64,000 bases of DNA from Alphaproteobacteria bacterium (GTDB taxonomy: Bacteria > Pseudomonadota > Alphaproteobacteria > Micavibrionales > Micavibrionaceae), in NCBI GenBank assembly GCA_030432025.1, contig JAUIIA010000002.1, positions 62,001-126,000 of the forward strand. Direction: 5' to 3'. Positions within the stretch are counted from its first letter, which is position 1; every line of letters begins with the position of its first letter. Below are positions 27,386 to 36,943 of the stretch, in pieces. The notes below the pieces were generated by a model. It made no database searches. It saw only the letters and a program-made list of their open reading frames with translations, and was not told where the DNA came from. The position numbers and the translations under genes were made by a program.

Positions 27386-28318
27386 TTACTTAAAGAGCGC
27401 AGAGATAGAGCGTTCTTCGTTAATTCGACGCAAAGCTTCGCCCATCAAGGGGGCTACAGAGATTTGTTCGATCTTCTCGGCGTTTTGAACCTCTTCGGTC
27501 GCCACGATGGAATCCGTAATCACCAGCTTCTTGAGCGGCGATTTCTCGACCTTATCAACGGCTGAACCGGACAACACACCATGCACGACATAGGCATGCA
27601 CTTCCTTGGCTTTATTTTCCATCAATGCGCCCGCCGCATTACACAGTGTTCCACCAGAGTCGACGATATCATCGACCAGAATACAAACCTTGCCTTCGAC
27701 CTCACCGATAACATTCATAACTTCGGACTCACCGGCCTTTTCACGACGTTTATCGATAATGGCGAGATCGGCATTCAAACGTTTTGCCAGCGCACGGGCA
27801 CGAACCACACCACCAACATCCGGCGATACGATACATAGGTCTTCACCGTTAAACTTTTCCTGAATTTGCGGCACAAATACGGGTGCAACGACCATGTTAT
27901 CGACGGGAATATCAAAGAAGCCCTGAATCTGCCCGGCATGCAGTTCCATTGTCAAAACACGATCCGCACCGGCCGCTTCAATAAGGTTCGCAACCAGTTT
28001 CGCCGAAATTGGCGTACGACCGCCTGTTTTACGGTCCTGACGCGCATAGCCAAAATACGGGATAACAGCAGTAATACGACGCGCTGATCCGCGTTTGAGC
28101 GCATCAATCGCGATCAACAGCTCCATAAGGTGGTCATTCGCAGGATAAGAGGTCGATTGAATAAAGAATGTGTCCTGACCACGGACATTTTCCATGATCT
28201 CGACGAAGATCTCCATATCGGAGAAACGCTTAAGACTGGCTTGTGTCAATGGCACATTCAAATAGGCTGACATTGCTTCGGAGAGAGCTTTGTTGGAATT
28301 TCCGGCGATCAGCTTCAT
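27386..28318 (-). CDS. prs: Ribose-phosphate pyrophosphokinase
   Basis: 310 residues. It makes PRPP from ribose 5-phosphate and ATP for purine, pyrimidine, histidine, tryptophan and NAD synthesis. The ATP-binding flexible loop region [14 protein letters not shown] and the PRPP-binding loop [11 protein letters not shown] are complete, as is the N-terminal [15 protein letters not shown]. Length is standard. It heads the prs-rplY-pth-ychF block, 131 bp after pgeF. Confidence 0.97.
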   Translation of the reverse strand: MKLIAGNSNKALSEAMSAYLNVPLTQASLKRFSDMEIFVEIMENVRGQDTFFIQSTSYPANDHLMELLIAIDALKRGSARRITAVIPYFGYARQDRKTGGRTPISAKLVANLIEAAGADRVLTMELHAGQIQGFFDIPVDNMVVAPVFVPQIQEKFNGEDLCIVSPDVGGVVRARALAKRLNADLAIIDKRREKAGESEVMNVIGEVEGKVCILVDDIVDSGGTLCNAAGALMENKAKEVHAYVVHGVLSGSAVDKVEKSPLKKLVITDSIVATEEVQNAEKIEQISVAPLMGEALRRINEERSISALFK

Positions 28319-28449
28319 CAGTCTTGTACCACTCTAAACTTCTGTTTTTATTAATGAATTAACCAATTCAAATATACACTCGCTGGCACTATAGAAAATC
28401 TGCCTGCCATAAATCAAGCATAGTTTTGCGCCGCCAGACAATTTCGGGC

Positions 28450-29190
28450 CTATGGCCGGATCACGATCGCCGACAACTGCCGCCCATAGTCCTTTTCACC
28501 GCGATGGGTCGTGCGGCGATAACTATAGTATAAATCTTCCATCCCATACGTATCATGGTCAAGGATATCGACCTTTTTAATCCCCGCCTGCGCCAGACGG
28601 AAAGCACAATAGCCTGCTATATCAAATTGCAGGTGCCATTCGCGCTTACCATTCATAAAAAATTTCTCAGCAACATCGTCTCTTTCAATGAACGGTTCTG
28701 CGAACTGTTCCTGCACCTCATAGGACGCCTGAGAGATACACGGCCCGATCATAGCCTCAACATCCTCACCGCCCAGCTTTTCAATCGCCGCAATAGTGTT
28801 TTCAAGGACACCGCCAAGTGCGCCCTTCCATCCGGCATGCGCCGCGCCGATGACGGGCGCCCCGTCCCCTTTCATGCTTTTGAACAACACGGGCGTGCAA
28901 TCCGCCGTCAAAACGCCGATACCCAGAGCATGCTTATCCGTCACTAACGCATCAGCTTGCGGCCGTTCATTGACAGTCCACGGATCCTGAACAATCAGGC
29001 ATTTATCGCTGTGTATCTGATGCAGCATGACCAAGCGGCTTTCCAGACATTCCAACTCAGCACTCGCACGGCGTAAGTTTTCCTCCACCGCCATCGAGTC
29101 ATCCTCAGACCCCGGACCACAATTCAGACCTTCGTAGATGCCTTTACTGACACCACCTTCACGCGTAAAAAATTTCCAAAAAACATTCAT
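28450..29190 (-). CDS. pgeF: YfiH/PgeF family multicopper-like purine/peptidoglycan-editing enzyme
   Basis: 246 residues. The family (LACC1/YfiH) acts on purine nucleosides and, in E. coli, removes wrongly incorporated L-serine-containing peptidoglycan precursors. The metal ligands are in place: LHQIHSD, GAAHAGWKGALGG and MIGPCISQASYEV. The C-terminal YYSYRR segment is also conserved. It follows the MidA-like gene by 4 bp, the usual alphaproteobacterial arrangement lgt-MidA-pgeF. Confidence 0.9.
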   Translation of the reverse strand: MNVFWKFFTREGGVSKGIYEGLNCGPGSEDDSMAVEENLRRASAELECLESRLVMLHQIHSDKCLIVQDPWTVNERPQADALVTDKHALGIGVLTADCTPVLFKSMKGDGAPVIGAAHAGWKGALGGVLENTIAAIEKLGGEDVEAMIGPCISQASYEVQEQFAEPFIERDDVAEKFFMNGKREWHLQFDIAGYCAFRLAQAGIKKVDILDHDTYGMEDLYYSYRRTTHRGEKDYGRQLSAIVIRP

Positions 29191-29194
29191 CTCG

Positions 29195-30223
29195 TTAACC
29201 GCTAATCAAAAGTACTTTGAATAAATCGCCCATCTCATTCAAATCAATCAAACGCTGTAAGCCGCGCTCCAATTCTCTGGCTTGTTCCTGACTCGCCTTC
29301 TTCTTCAACACCTGTGCGCGAATAACAATACCGAGACTGCGCAAAAAATCACCTTGTGTGGTCAATTGCGCATGCTCCTTGCCAACGCGCTTATACAGGG
29401 CAGAAAAATCAACATGGCTCGTTAAGTCCGCGTCCCCGGGCTGCTTCAACACATCGACATATTCATGTCCACGCACAGCCTGAAACGTATCGCCGAACCC
29501 ATCATTGATATAGCCGTAATCAATGAAAATCCCAGCCCCCTTTTGTGCTTTCAAACGATCGGCAACGTTTTTAATGAAAACCTCACGGGCGGGCGAAACC
29601 TCGTAAACATCACCCAGATCGGCTTTAGGCAGTTTCTTGGACAACGGTCCCGCCGGCCTTAAACCGAAAACAAGCTCGTCATCCTCGATGCCAACAACCC
29701 GCTCCTGCCATACGCCATCCTCGAAAATGAACTGACGAAACGGTAAAGCATCAAGAAACTCATTCCCGATAACAATAAGCGGCATATCATCCGGAACACT
29801 CTCCAAATTCTTATGCCATGTCGGATTATACTGACTTAAATTTTGTTCCTGCCGTTCCTTTAACGCCTCGCTGATCTCAACTAAATGCAGCTCTGCTGCC
29901 GTCTGAAATGGCTCAACTTTTTTAAGAGCCCGCAGCAGGTCCTTCATCAACGTTCCGCGACCCGGCCCGCATTCCACTAATGCAAATTTGCTCGGCGCAC
30001 CCAACGCCGTCCATGCATCCGCCGCCCATATGCCCAGCATCTCCCCGAACATCTGCGATATCTCCGGCGCTGTTGTGAAATCACCGTCCCAACCCAAAGG
30101 GTCTTGCTTCATGTAATATCCATGTTGCGGATGCCCGAGGGCGATATTCATAAACTGCCCGACATCCAGAGGCCCTGAATGCTGGATCTGCTTTTTGATA
30201 AAATCTTCAAGAGGCGTGCTCAT
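29195..30223 (-). CDS. MidA/NDUFAF7-type SAM-dependent methyltransferase
   Basis: 342 residues from ATG 30223, chosen because GGAGGAG lies just upstream and the MSTPLEDFIKKQI start matches the family. The start overlaps the lgt end by 17 bp. Family hallmarks are HGYYMKQDPLGWDGDFTTAPEISQMFGEM, which I split here as HGYYMKQDPLG and DFTTAPEISQMFGEM, the SAM motif VECGPGRGTLMKDLL and the GNEFLDALPFRQF segment. NDUFAF7 methylates an arginine of complex I during assembly; a role in bacterial complex I is plausible from the family, though not shown by this context. Confidence 0.88.
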   Translation of the reverse strand: MSTPLEDFIKKQIQHSGPLDVGQFMNIALGHPQHGYYMKQDPLGWDGDFTTAPEISQMFGEMLGIWAADAWTALGAPSKFALVECGPGRGTLMKDLLRALKKVEPFQTAAELHLVEISEALKERQEQNLSQYNPTWHKNLESVPDDMPLIVIGNEFLDALPFRQFIFEDGVWQERVVGIEDDELVFGLRPAGPLSKKLPKADLGDVYEVSPAREVFIKNVADRLKAQKGAGIFIDYGYINDGFGDTFQAVRGHEYVDVLKQPGDADLTSHVDFSALYKRVGKEHAQLTTQGDFLRSLGIVIRAQVLKKKASQEQARELERGLQRLIDLNEMGDLFKVLLISG

Positions 30224-31040
30224 TCTCCTCCGCCAACTTCTTCTGATATTTCGCATACCGTACATGCGCAAAAATGATCAGCCCTATCCCTGCCGCGATC
30301 ATAGGATAACTTAACAGCTGTCCCATGGTAAAAGTTCCATCGATAAAGCCGATATGGGCATCCGGCTCCCTGAACAATTCGACAAAGCTGCGCGCCGCCC
30401 CATATCCGGCAAGAAATACGCCCGACACAATCCCCGGCTTGTTTCGAACCCCGTCGATACGGATCAGGATCAGCAGCACAATGAATAGAATCAGCCCCTC
30501 AAGCCCCGCTTCATAAAGCTGGCTGGGGTGACGCGGCTCTGGCCCGCCTGCGGGAAACACAATACCAAGCGGTGAGTCCGTCACACGCCCGAAAAGCTCG
30601 CCGTTCACGAAATTCGCAATCCGTCCGAAAAACAAACCTATCGGCACACTTGCACACACAATATCTGCAAGCCGTAGGTGCGGAATGCGGTGTATATACG
30701 GCCATATCAGCAGCATCAAAATCACACCGATCGCACCACCATGGAAGGACATGCCCCCGTGCCAGAGCTTGAATATATCGGCAGGATTCTCGAAGTAATA
30801 TTCGGGATGATAAAACAGGACATAGCCCAGACGGCCGCCTAAAATGACCCCACCGATAACCCACGGCAAAAAGTCATCCACATCCTTCGGCGTCGGACGT
30901 GTGTCATCATCAAAACCGGCAAGCTTCATCGCGTATCGCCAGCCGATCAAAAACCCGGCGAGATACGCAAGCGCATACCATCGAATCACAACAGGGCCGA
31001 TAGAAAAAGCAACAGGATCAATATTTGGAAATTCGAACAT
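30207..31040 (-). CDS. lgt: Prolipoprotein diacylglyceryl transferase
   Basis: 277 residues with seven or so membrane helices. It attaches diacylglycerol from phosphatidylglycerol to the lipobox cysteine of prolipoproteins in the inner membrane. The key segments GGRLGYVLFYHPEYY, MSFHGGAIG, GRIANFVNGELFGR and RHPSQLYEAGLEG are present with their essential Arg, His and Asn residues. It starts the minus-strand block lgt-MidA-pgeF-prs and is divergent from ubiK. It would modify the lipoproteins predicted elsewhere in the window. Confidence 0.97.
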   Translation of the reverse strand: MFEFPNIDPVAFSIGPVVIRWYALAYLAGFLIGWRYAMKLAGFDDDTRPTPKDVDDFLPWVIGGVILGGRLGYVLFYHPEYYFENPADIFKLWHGGMSFHGGAIGVILMLLIWPYIHRIPHLRLADIVCASVPIGLFFGRIANFVNGELFGRVTDSPLGIVFPAGGPEPRHPSQLYEAGLEGLILFIVLLILIRIDGVRNKPGIVSGVFLAGYGAARSFVELFREPDAHIGFIDGTFTMGQLLSYPMIAAGIGLIIFAHVRYAKYQKKLAEENEHAS

Positions 31041-31199
31041 AGACGGATTTTATAAATCATTGGCATTAAATGGAAACCCTTTATCCATTTTGTCCGCTCT
31101 TTTGTCTGTCCACAAAACCACACCTTAAAAAAATGGAAAGTTATTGCGAAGCGGATGACCGCATGCTACTCACATCGACTTAATTGCTTGGGAATTGAG

Positions 31200-31502
31200 A
31201 TGTTGAAAAACAGGGAAAAAGTACTGGATGACATCGCGCGTGTTGCTGGCGGCACCGTAAGCGTTTTCTCCGGTATTGGCCAAAACATCCGCGACGATAT
31301 TCGCGCCTACATTGATGACATGGCTGACAGATTGGACCTTGTCCCCCGCGAAGATTTTGAGCGTTTGGAAGCGCAAGTCGCAGCCCTTCAGGAAAAAATC
31401 GAAAAACTGGAAAAGCCCGCGAAGAAATCAACAGCCAAGACCAAGACCACAAAAAAGCCTGCGAAGAAAACCGCGAAGAAAACCACCACATCTAAGAAGT
31501 AA
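31200..31502 (+). CDS. ubiK: UbiK-like ubiquinone accessory factor
   Basis: 100 residues from ATG 31200; the frame is open upstream but the family starts at about MLKNREKVLDDIARVAGG. The central amphipathic helix and coiled coil (IRAYIDDMADRLDLVPREDFERLEAQ, read here as DDMADRLDLVPREDF) match the BMFP/YqiC family. UbiK assists late ubiquinone synthesis with UbiJ under aerobic conditions. The C-terminus is a long Lys/Thr/Ala tail resembling histone-H1-like basic tails. A YbjN-family gene follows 17 bp later. ubiE is also in this window but 12 kb away. Confidence 0.85.
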   Translation: MLKNREKVLDDIARVAGGTVSVFSGIGQNIRDDIRAYIDDMADRLDLVPREDFERLEAQVAALQEKIEKLEKPAKKSTAKTKTTKKPAKKTAKKTTTSKK

Positions 31503-31519
31503 CCACTGAGGACCTGATC

Positions 31520-32029
31520 ATGCAATCACAGCTAGACATCATCGAAGACGACAACGAAATCTGCCCGATCGACACTGTCGAAGATGTCCTGAACGCCCAC
31601 AACTGGAGCTTTAACCGCATCAACAACGAAGAATTGCTGGTCGACATCACCGGTAAAAGCGGCAGCTATAAATTATTCTTTATCTGGCAAGAAGACATGA
31701 ACGCCATGCAGTTCTGCGTGCAGCTTAACCAGGAAATCGAACAGAACAATTTCCCCACTGCGCAAAAAGCCATTCTGCAACTGAATGAAGAAATGTGGAT
31801 GGGCCACTTTGACTTGCCCGAAGCCACCCGCAAACCAAGTTACCGCCACACAGCTCTAATCCCGCGCACATCCCGTGCACAGGTTATGGATTTGCTGGAA
31901 AATCTGGTCGATGTATCCCTCGCCCAATGCGAACGTCATTACCCGCTCTTCGCACTACTTGCCAGCGCGAACGACATTGACGACCAGATCCTCTCCCTCG
32001 CAGTAATGGATACGGTAGGCGAGTCTTAA
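31520..32029 (+). CDS. YbjN domain protein
   Basis: 169 residues, cytoplasmic. The YbjN pattern (type III secretion chaperone-like fold) appears in LNQEIEQNNFPTAQKAILQL and MWMGHFDLPEATRKPSYRHT; conserved hydrophobic strands precede it. In other bacteria YbjN homologues affect motility, stress tolerance and antibiotic sensitivity, with no agreed mechanism. It lies between ubiK and proC, 3 bp before proC, a gene trio often seen in alphaproteobacteria. Confidence 0.8.
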   Translation: MQSQLDIIEDDNEICPIDTVEDVLNAHNWSFNRINNEELLVDITGKSGSYKLFFIWQEDMNAMQFCVQLNQEIEQNNFPTAQKAILQLNEEMWMGHFDLPEATRKPSYRHTALIPRTSRAQVMDLLENLVDVSLAQCERHYPLFALLASANDIDDQILSLAVMDTVGES

Positions 32030-32032
32030 AAC

Positions 32033-32842
32033 GTGAGTAGCGGCGATAACATCATCCTTGTCGGCTGCGGTAAAATGGGCAGCGCCATGCTGGAAGGCTG
32101 GCTCAAAACCGCCCCGCAAAACACCTACACTATTGTAGACCCCGCGCTTGAAAAACCACCCACTGATGACACACCTGTTTTCTCGGACCTGATTGAAGCT
32201 GCCGAGCATGTGCGCAATGCCACAATCATTATCCTTGCCATCAAACCGCAAATGATGATGAGCGTGTGCAACAATCTGGCAAAACACCTGCCCGATGCTG
32301 CGCTCGTAATCTCGATTGCTGCGGGCGTTAAGATCGGCTCTTTCGAGGACTACTTCGGCACAGAACAACCGATCGTGCGTGCCATGCCCAACACCCCCGC
32401 CGCAATTGGCAAGGGCATGACCGTCGCCGTTGCCAACGCAAAAGTAAGCCTTGAAAACAGCAACAAGGCTAAAGACCTGCTCAAGACAACGGGAAAATTC
32501 GAATGGGTCGACGAAGAAGAAATGATGGATGCGGTAACCGCATTATCGGGTAGCGGCCCCGCTTACGTATTCCACCTTATCGAAATGCTGGCAAATGCGG
32601 GTATTGAAAACGGGCTGGATAAAAACCTGTCGATGACACTCGCCCGTCAAACTGTAATCGGTGCTGCCGCGCTTGCCGAGGCTGAACCGAAGACATCTGC
32701 AGAAACTTTACGCGAGAACGTCACCAGCCCCGGCGGAACCACTGCCGCAGCGTTACGCGTCCTCATGGATGGTCGTGCACAAAATCTGTTCAATGAAACT
32801 TTAGCAGCGGCAAAACACCGCAGCGAAGAATTAAGCGAATAG
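32033..32842 (+). CDS. proC: Pyrroline-5-carboxylate reductase
   Basis: 269 residues from a GTG start 4 bp after the YbjN gene. It reduces pyrroline-5-carboxylate to proline with NAD(P)H. The dinucleotide-binding GCGKMGSAML motif, AIKPQMM, VRAMPNTPAAIGKGM and the C-terminal signature (ALSGSGPAYVFHLIE and TSPGGTTAAALRVL) are all present. Length is normal. It ends 1 bp before the convergent mucR. Confidence 0.97.
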   Translation: MSSGDNIILVGCGKMGSAMLEGWLKTAPQNTYTIVDPALEKPPTDDTPVFSDLIEAAEHVRNATIIILAIKPQMMMSVCNNLAKHLPDAALVISIAAGVKIGSFEDYFGTEQPIVRAMPNTPAAIGKGMTVAVANAKVSLENSNKAKDLLKTTGKFEWVDEEEMMDAVTALSGSGPAYVFHLIEMLANAGIENGLDKNLSMTLARQTVIGAAALAEAEPKTSAETLRENVTSPGGTTAAALRVLMDGRAQNLFNETLAAAKHRSEELSE

Positions 32843-32843
32843 T

Positions 32844-33251
32844 TTAAGAACGCCCGCGGGTTCCCAAACCAATATCTTTGGCAAGCTTACTACGTTGCTC
32901 GGCATAATTCGGCGCAACCATCGGGTAGTCGGCCGGAAGCCCCCAACGCTCACGATAATCATCAGGTGACATACCGTAAGCCGTCTTCAAATGACGCTTA
33001 AGCATTTTCAACTTCTTACCGTCCTCAAGACAAATCAAATAATCAGGCGTAATTGATTTCTTGATCGGCACAGCCGGTTGAGGTCTATCAACGGTCATAT
33101 TGACGTCCGTGTTTACATTCGCCAAAGTCTTGAAAACCTGCTCGATAACACCGGGAATTTCACCGCTTGGCATCGTATTATTCGCCAGATATGCGGAAAC
33201 AATCTCGGTTGTGAAGGCAAGCAAATCATCGCGGCTGGTTGGAGATGTCAT
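32844..33251 (-). CDS. mucR: MucR/Ros-family transcriptional regulator
   Basis: 135 residues. The C-terminal half has the prokaryotic zinc-finger pattern of MucR: YLICLEDGKKLKMLKRHLKT, then GMSPDDYRERWGLPADYPMV and PNYAEQRSKLAKDIGLG. The N-terminal helix (about 5-35) is the oligomerisation region. MucR proteins are global silencers of AT-rich promoters and, in Caulobacter, part of the cell-cycle network. A TTAA-N7-TTAA site lies about 95 bp upstream of the start. Confidence 0.93.
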   Translation of the reverse strand: MTSPTSRDDLLAFTTEIVSAYLANNTMPSGEIPGVIEQVFKTLANVNTDVNMTVDRPQPAVPIKKSITPDYLICLEDGKKLKMLKRHLKTAYGMSPDDYRERWGLPADYPMVAPNYAEQRSKLAKDIGLGTRGRS

Positions 33252-33345
33252 CGATACGACCTTTCATTTAAAATAATTGAAGCGCCAGAATAGCGAAAAA
33301 CTTCAATCAGTCAACAAATACTCAAATATTTATAAAGTAATAAGC

Positions 33346-33360
33346 TTAATTAATACTTAA
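33346..33360. promoter_or_regulatory. CtrA-type site upstream of mucR
   Basis: TTAA, seven bases, TTAA, the last half overlapping the tsaB stop codon. It lies in the 105-bp AT-rich gap that must carry the mucR promoter. An exact match to the pattern, but AT-rich DNA makes chance hits more likely. Confidence 0.35.
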
Positions 33361-34037
33361 ACAGCAAGAACCCGTGGTTTTTTCTTAGGCTGACTTACAT
33401 CCGCCCCACGAAGGTACAACGGCTGCGGATCTTTAATAAAAAACGGATGCTGACCACCGTTTTCTCTTAAAACCTCACATATTTCCGCCATATCAGGCAA
33501 ATCATAGCCCTTTTCATGCTTAAAGCTACGATCACTCAGTGATAAGAACCGCTCTACCCCGTCACCTATCAAAACAACCCCATCATCAAGCGTTTCGACC
33601 AACGCCTCATACTCAAGGGCCTGAGGGTCGGATACAGCGACAGACTCAGCATCAAAGCTTTGCGTATAAAAGTCGCTCCGCTTTGTCTCCAATATCACGG
33701 CAAACGCATTATCTTCCGCATAGTTCAACGCAAACGCATTTAACGTCGTGATACCGTATACAGGCACATCCCAAGACAACCCAAACGCGCGCGCAGCGGA
33801 CATCCCGATCCGCAAGCCCGTAAAAGCACCAGGGCCAACAGTACATATCACGGCATCAAGCTCATCATAACCAAGCTCACATGTTTTCATTGCGCTATCA
33901 GCAAACGGAACAAGGTGCTCTGCCTGCCCGCGCGGCATTTGCTTGCTCTTGGTACACGAACGCTCACCTGCGAGCACGCTTGCCGTGCACCCGCCAAGCG
34001 CCGTATCCAATGCCAGTATATTTTCAAAATCAGCCAT
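33357..34037 (-). CDS. tsaB: tRNA t6A37 biosynthesis protein TsaB
   Basis: 226 residues with the ASKHA fold. TsaB pairs with TsaD and TsaE to put threonylcarbamoyl on A37 of ANN-decoding tRNAs. Typical features are ILALDTALGGCTASVL at the start, AEHLVPFADSAM, and the CTVGPGAFTGLRIGMSAARAFG stretch (here split CTVGPGAFTGLRIG, MSAARAFG). The usual neighbour rimI is absent; a nitroreductase gene lies 8 bp upstream instead. Confidence 0.93.
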   Translation of the reverse strand: MADFENILALDTALGGCTASVLAGERSCTKSKQMPRGQAEHLVPFADSAMKTCELGYDELDAVICTVGPGAFTGLRIGMSAARAFGLSWDVPVYGITTLNAFALNYAEDNAFAVILETKRSDFYTQSFDAESVAVSDPQALEYEALVETLDDGVVLIGDGVERFLSLSDRSFKHEKGYDLPDMAEICEVLRENGGQHPFFIKDPQPLYLRGADVSQPKKKPRVLAV

Positions 34038-34045
34038 AAGGCGTT

Positions 34046-34636
34046 TTAAATGATGCTGTTAGCCTCATCAAATGAAAAACGCGGCGAGCGTGGGAATAGC
34101 CCCTCAGGATCACCATAACCCAAGTTGCACAGAAAGTTCGGCTTCACATTGGTTCCGGCGAAAAACTCTTTCTCGACACCATCGGAATCAAATCCCGACA
34201 TCGGTCCACAATCCAGCCCCAATGAACGCGCTGCCAGCATCAAATACGCGCCTTGCAAACTACTGCTTCTGAATGCTGTTTCCTCGATAAGCTTGTCGTT
34301 ACCGACAAACCAGCTTCTCGCATCCGTATGCGGAAACAACTTAGGCAAGTGCTCGTAGAATTCCATATCATGGCCGATAATCGCCGTCACAGGGGCAGAC
34401 ATCGTCTTTTCAACATTCCCCTCAGCCAAATGCGGCTTCAAACGTTCTCTGGCTTCATCCGACTTCACAAACACTACACGCATAGGGCAACAATTCGCAC
34501 TCGTAGGACCGTACTTAACGAGATCATGCAGATCGTGCAGGACGCTGTCCTCAACCTCCACATCTTTCCAGTTATTATAGGTACGCGCCTCACGAAACAG
34601 CGTATCCAGCGCATCATCATCCAAAACCTTGCTCAT
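34046..34636 (-). CDS. Nitroreductase-family protein, RutE/HadB-like
   Basis: 196 residues from ATG 34636, chosen for the GGAAAGGAT ribosome binding site; the frame continues upstream without family sequence. FMN-binding fold. The start [17 protein letters not shown], the [15 protein letters not shown] segment, and the [16 protein letters not shown] ending match malonic semialdehyde reductase RutE and 3-hydroxypropionate reductases. RutE normally works in pyrimidine degradation, but no other rut gene is present, so the substrate is uncertain. It lies just upstream of tsaB on the same strand. Confidence 0.85.
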   Translation of the reverse strand: MSKVLDDDALDTLFREARTYNNWKDVEVEDSVLHDLHDLVKYGPTSANCCPMRVVFVKSDEARERLKPHLAEGNVEKTMSAPVTAIIGHDMEFYEHLPKLFPHTDARSWFVGNDKLIEETAFRSSSLQGAYLMLAARSLGLDCGPMSGFDSDGVEKEFFAGTNVKPNFLCNLGYGDPEGLFPRSPRFSFDEANSII

Positions 34637-34753
34637 GAAATTATCCTTTCCGGTACTATACAAACTTAACAGAGCGTCACCATTAGCGACATAGAACAAA
34701 TAGCCGTAAAAAAAACCGTTTCTTTTCAAAAATTTCTGCCCTACATAGATGGT

Positions 34754-35857
34754 ATGCCATTTAGCCGCTTACTGTTCGCATTCAGCATTCTCATGTCCCT
34801 GTGCCATTGGCCAATGCACAGTCGCGCTACAACATCTCTTGATGAAGACCAAAGCAAATTCGTTATCCTTGCTTACAGCCGCATCGGTGAAGACTACCTG
34901 CCCGACCAAAGCCTGACACGCCAGCAATTCGATGAGCACCTGCAGGAAATGCTTCAGGGCGATTACAACGTCATATCACTCAGCGACGCACTCACAGCCA
35001 CATCAAGCGGCAGAGCGCTCCCCGCCAACACGATTGCACTGACTTTTGACGGTGCCTATAAATCGGCTGCTGAATACGCATTCCCTAAACTACAGGACGC
35101 AAACATACCCTTCACGGTATTTTACTCCGCGAACAGCATCGATAACGAAGACCCCGAATATGCAGACTGGAAAACCCTAAAAACACTGGCCAGAGACGAC
35201 AATGTAATATTGGCCACCCTGCCCGCCATTTATGACCACATCGTCTACCAAGGCCCGACCGAGATACTAAAGTCCATAAACCAAGCCCGTAAGCGTTACC
35301 GCGAGGAATTCAACACAGAAACCGATTACCTTGCATACCCTTACGGCGAATACTCCATCCAGCTTCAGGAAACTGCCAAAACACAGGGCTTCAAGGCTGC
35401 GTTAGGGTTACACTCCGGTGTTGTACATACAGGCACAGATCCTTTCGCCCTTCCACGTTTTTCAATGACTGAGCGCTTCGGCAGTATTGACCGTTTTCGC
35501 ATGGCTGCCCGTGCAATGCCCCTACCCGTATCGGGCGTGATCCCCGCCGACATGATGCTTGGAGAGGAGCCGTTCAAGGTCGGCTTTACGCTGGATGAGC
35601 CCTTAAATGATGCCATTAGCTGCTTCGTAGATGGAGAACAACAGCAGGATCAGGAACGTTTGGAGCAAAGAGTAGAAATCAGGCCTGACAACACGCTGCT
35701 CAATGAAAACCGTATCCGCCTGAACTGTACAATGCAGGGACCAAAGACCGAAGATGATGAGCAAACATGGCGGTGGCTAGGATTTCTGTATCACCGCGAC
35801 CCGAACAGGGAAATCAGTATTCCTCAACCGGTCGAACCTCTTCAACCTCAGGAATAA
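34754..35857 (+). CDS. Exported polysaccharide-deacetylase-like protein with degenerate active site
   Basis: 367 residues with a signal peptide of about 26 residues. The middle has the NodB fold: [28 protein letters not shown] and LAYPYGEYS. In active enzymes motif 1 is TFDDG and motif 2 is HSxxH, together supplying the Asp-His-His metal triad. Here motif 1 is TFDGA, losing the metal Asp, and motif 2 reads ATLPAI with no His. The zinc site should therefore be absent. It may bind glycan without cleaving acetyl groups. The last 100 residues are a separate, unidentified domain. The end overlaps nfuA by 44 bp, convergently. Confidence 0.82.
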   Translation: MPFSRLLFAFSILMSLCHWPMHSRATTSLDEDQSKFVILAYSRIGEDYLPDQSLTRQQFDEHLQEMLQGDYNVISLSDALTATSSGRALPANTIALTFDGAYKSAAEYAFPKLQDANIPFTVFYSANSIDNEDPEYADWKTLKTLARDDNVILATLPAIYDHIVYQGPTEILKSINQARKRYREEFNTETDYLAYPYGEYSIQLQETAKTQGFKAALGLHSGVVHTGTDPFALPRFSMTERFGSIDRFRMAARAMPLPVSGVIPADMMLGEEPFKVGFTLDEPLNDAISCFVDGEQQQDQERLEQRVEIRPDNTLLNENRIRLNCTMQGPKTEDDEQTWRWLGFLYHRDPNREISIPQPVEPLQPQE

Positions 35858-36374
35858 AGTGTTTCAGCATATTCTCAATGCCGCTTTTCAGCGTCATGGT
35901 GGAGCTCGGACACCCCGCGCACGCACCGCGCATACGTAACAACACAATACCGTCTTCGAATTTCTCGAACTCGATATCCCCGCCATCCATCGCAACCATT
36001 GGCCGCACACGGGTATCAATCAACTCACGGATCTGCGCGGAGATCTCGTCATCTTCCTCCGCTGCATCAGTTTTTTCGCTGTAAAAACTTTCGAGAACAA
36101 CAGGCTGGTGCGTTGAAAAATGCTCCATCAAGGCCGCAAGCACCATCGGCTTCAGCATAACCCAATCCGTATCATCATCTTTGGAAACGGAAACAAAATC
36201 AGTCGCCAGAAAGACCAGATTAACCCCTTGCAGGGAGAACAATCTCTGCGCCAGCGGCGAGATCGCCGCATCTTCAGCGCTGCTAAATTCTGCAGTACCG
36301 GACTTGAGAACCTCTTGTCCCGGCAAAAACTTGATTGTCGCCGGATTCGGCGTAGCTTCGGTTTGTATAAACAT
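35814..36374 (-). CDS. Nfu-type iron-sulfur cluster carrier
   Basis: 186 residues from ATG 36374, where the family starts (MFIQTEATPNPATIKFLPG). The Nfu N-terminal domain spans about 1-90 and the NifU-like C-terminal domain about 105-186, with the cluster-binding CAGC in RMRGACAGCPSSTMTL. It carries 4Fe-4S clusters to target proteins and is typical of alphaproteobacteria and mitochondria. The universal stress protein gene lies 39 bp upstream on the same strand, a common pair. Confidence 0.94.
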   Translation of the reverse strand: MFIQTEATPNPATIKFLPGQEVLKSGTAEFSSAEDAAISPLAQRLFSLQGVNLVFLATDFVSVSKDDDTDWVMLKPMVLAALMEHFSTHQPVVLESFYSEKTDAAEEDDEISAQIRELIDTRVRPMVAMDGGDIEFEKFEDGIVLLRMRGACAGCPSSTMTLKSGIENMLKHFIPEVEEVRPVEEY

Positions 36375-36413
36375 ATGAGGGGAAATAAGCCTATAGTGCT
36401 CTAAAGTCAATGT

Positions 36414-36911
36414 TTACGAGTGGAGCATGCTCTCCGGCACAATCACCAGCGGCACATTCAACTCGTACAGGCCTTTACCTGTAAAATAGGAGATCAACGG
36501 GTTCGCATTAGTCGCAGAAGCACCAAGCACAAGCGCACGGATCGTCTTGTCTTCGGCGATAATCTGCGCGACTTCCTGCCTCGTCTTACCTTCCTTGATG
36601 TAGAACGCAGGGCGCTGTCCACAACTTTGGTAAATGCGTTGAGCCACATTCCAAAGCAAGCTCTCCGCTTGCTCTCTCTTATCGCTCTGAATTCGCTTTT
36701 CGATGAAGCGCCAATGCAAGTATCCCTCATCCTCAATCACGTATAACAACGCAATCTGCCCTTTATTCTTGCGTGCCAGATACTGTACACGGCTCAATGC
36801 CGCTTCGAACTCAGGACTATCATCCACGACCAGCAGATAGACGCCGCCGTCATCGACCATGAATGACTCGTCGCTTTCAGTATTATCTATGTCCGGTTTC
36901 GTCTTAGGCAT
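36414..36911 (-). CDS. Universal stress protein family protein
   Basis: 165 residues. One UspA fold: the first strand VYLLVVDDSPEFEAALSR, then AQRIYQSCGQRPAFYIKEG and the terminal strand PLVIVPESM. The ATP-binding loop (GxxGxxxx-S) appears degraded to GASATNANPLISYFTGKG, so nucleotide binding is uncertain. It lies between the TIGR02186 gene and nfuA on the minus strand, an arrangement with trpS and murJ nearby that is common in alphaproteobacteria. Confidence 0.85.
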   Translation of the reverse strand: MPKTKPDIDNTESDESFMVDDGGVYLLVVDDSPEFEAALSRVQYLARKNKGQIALLYVIEDEGYLHWRFIEKRIQSDKREQAESLLWNVAQRIYQSCGQRPAFYIKEGKTRQEVAQIIAEDKTIRALVLGASATNANPLISYFTGKGLYELNVPLVIVPESMLHS

Positions 36912-36943
36912 ATATTCATGCTATCCCAATTTCGGCCTTAAAC

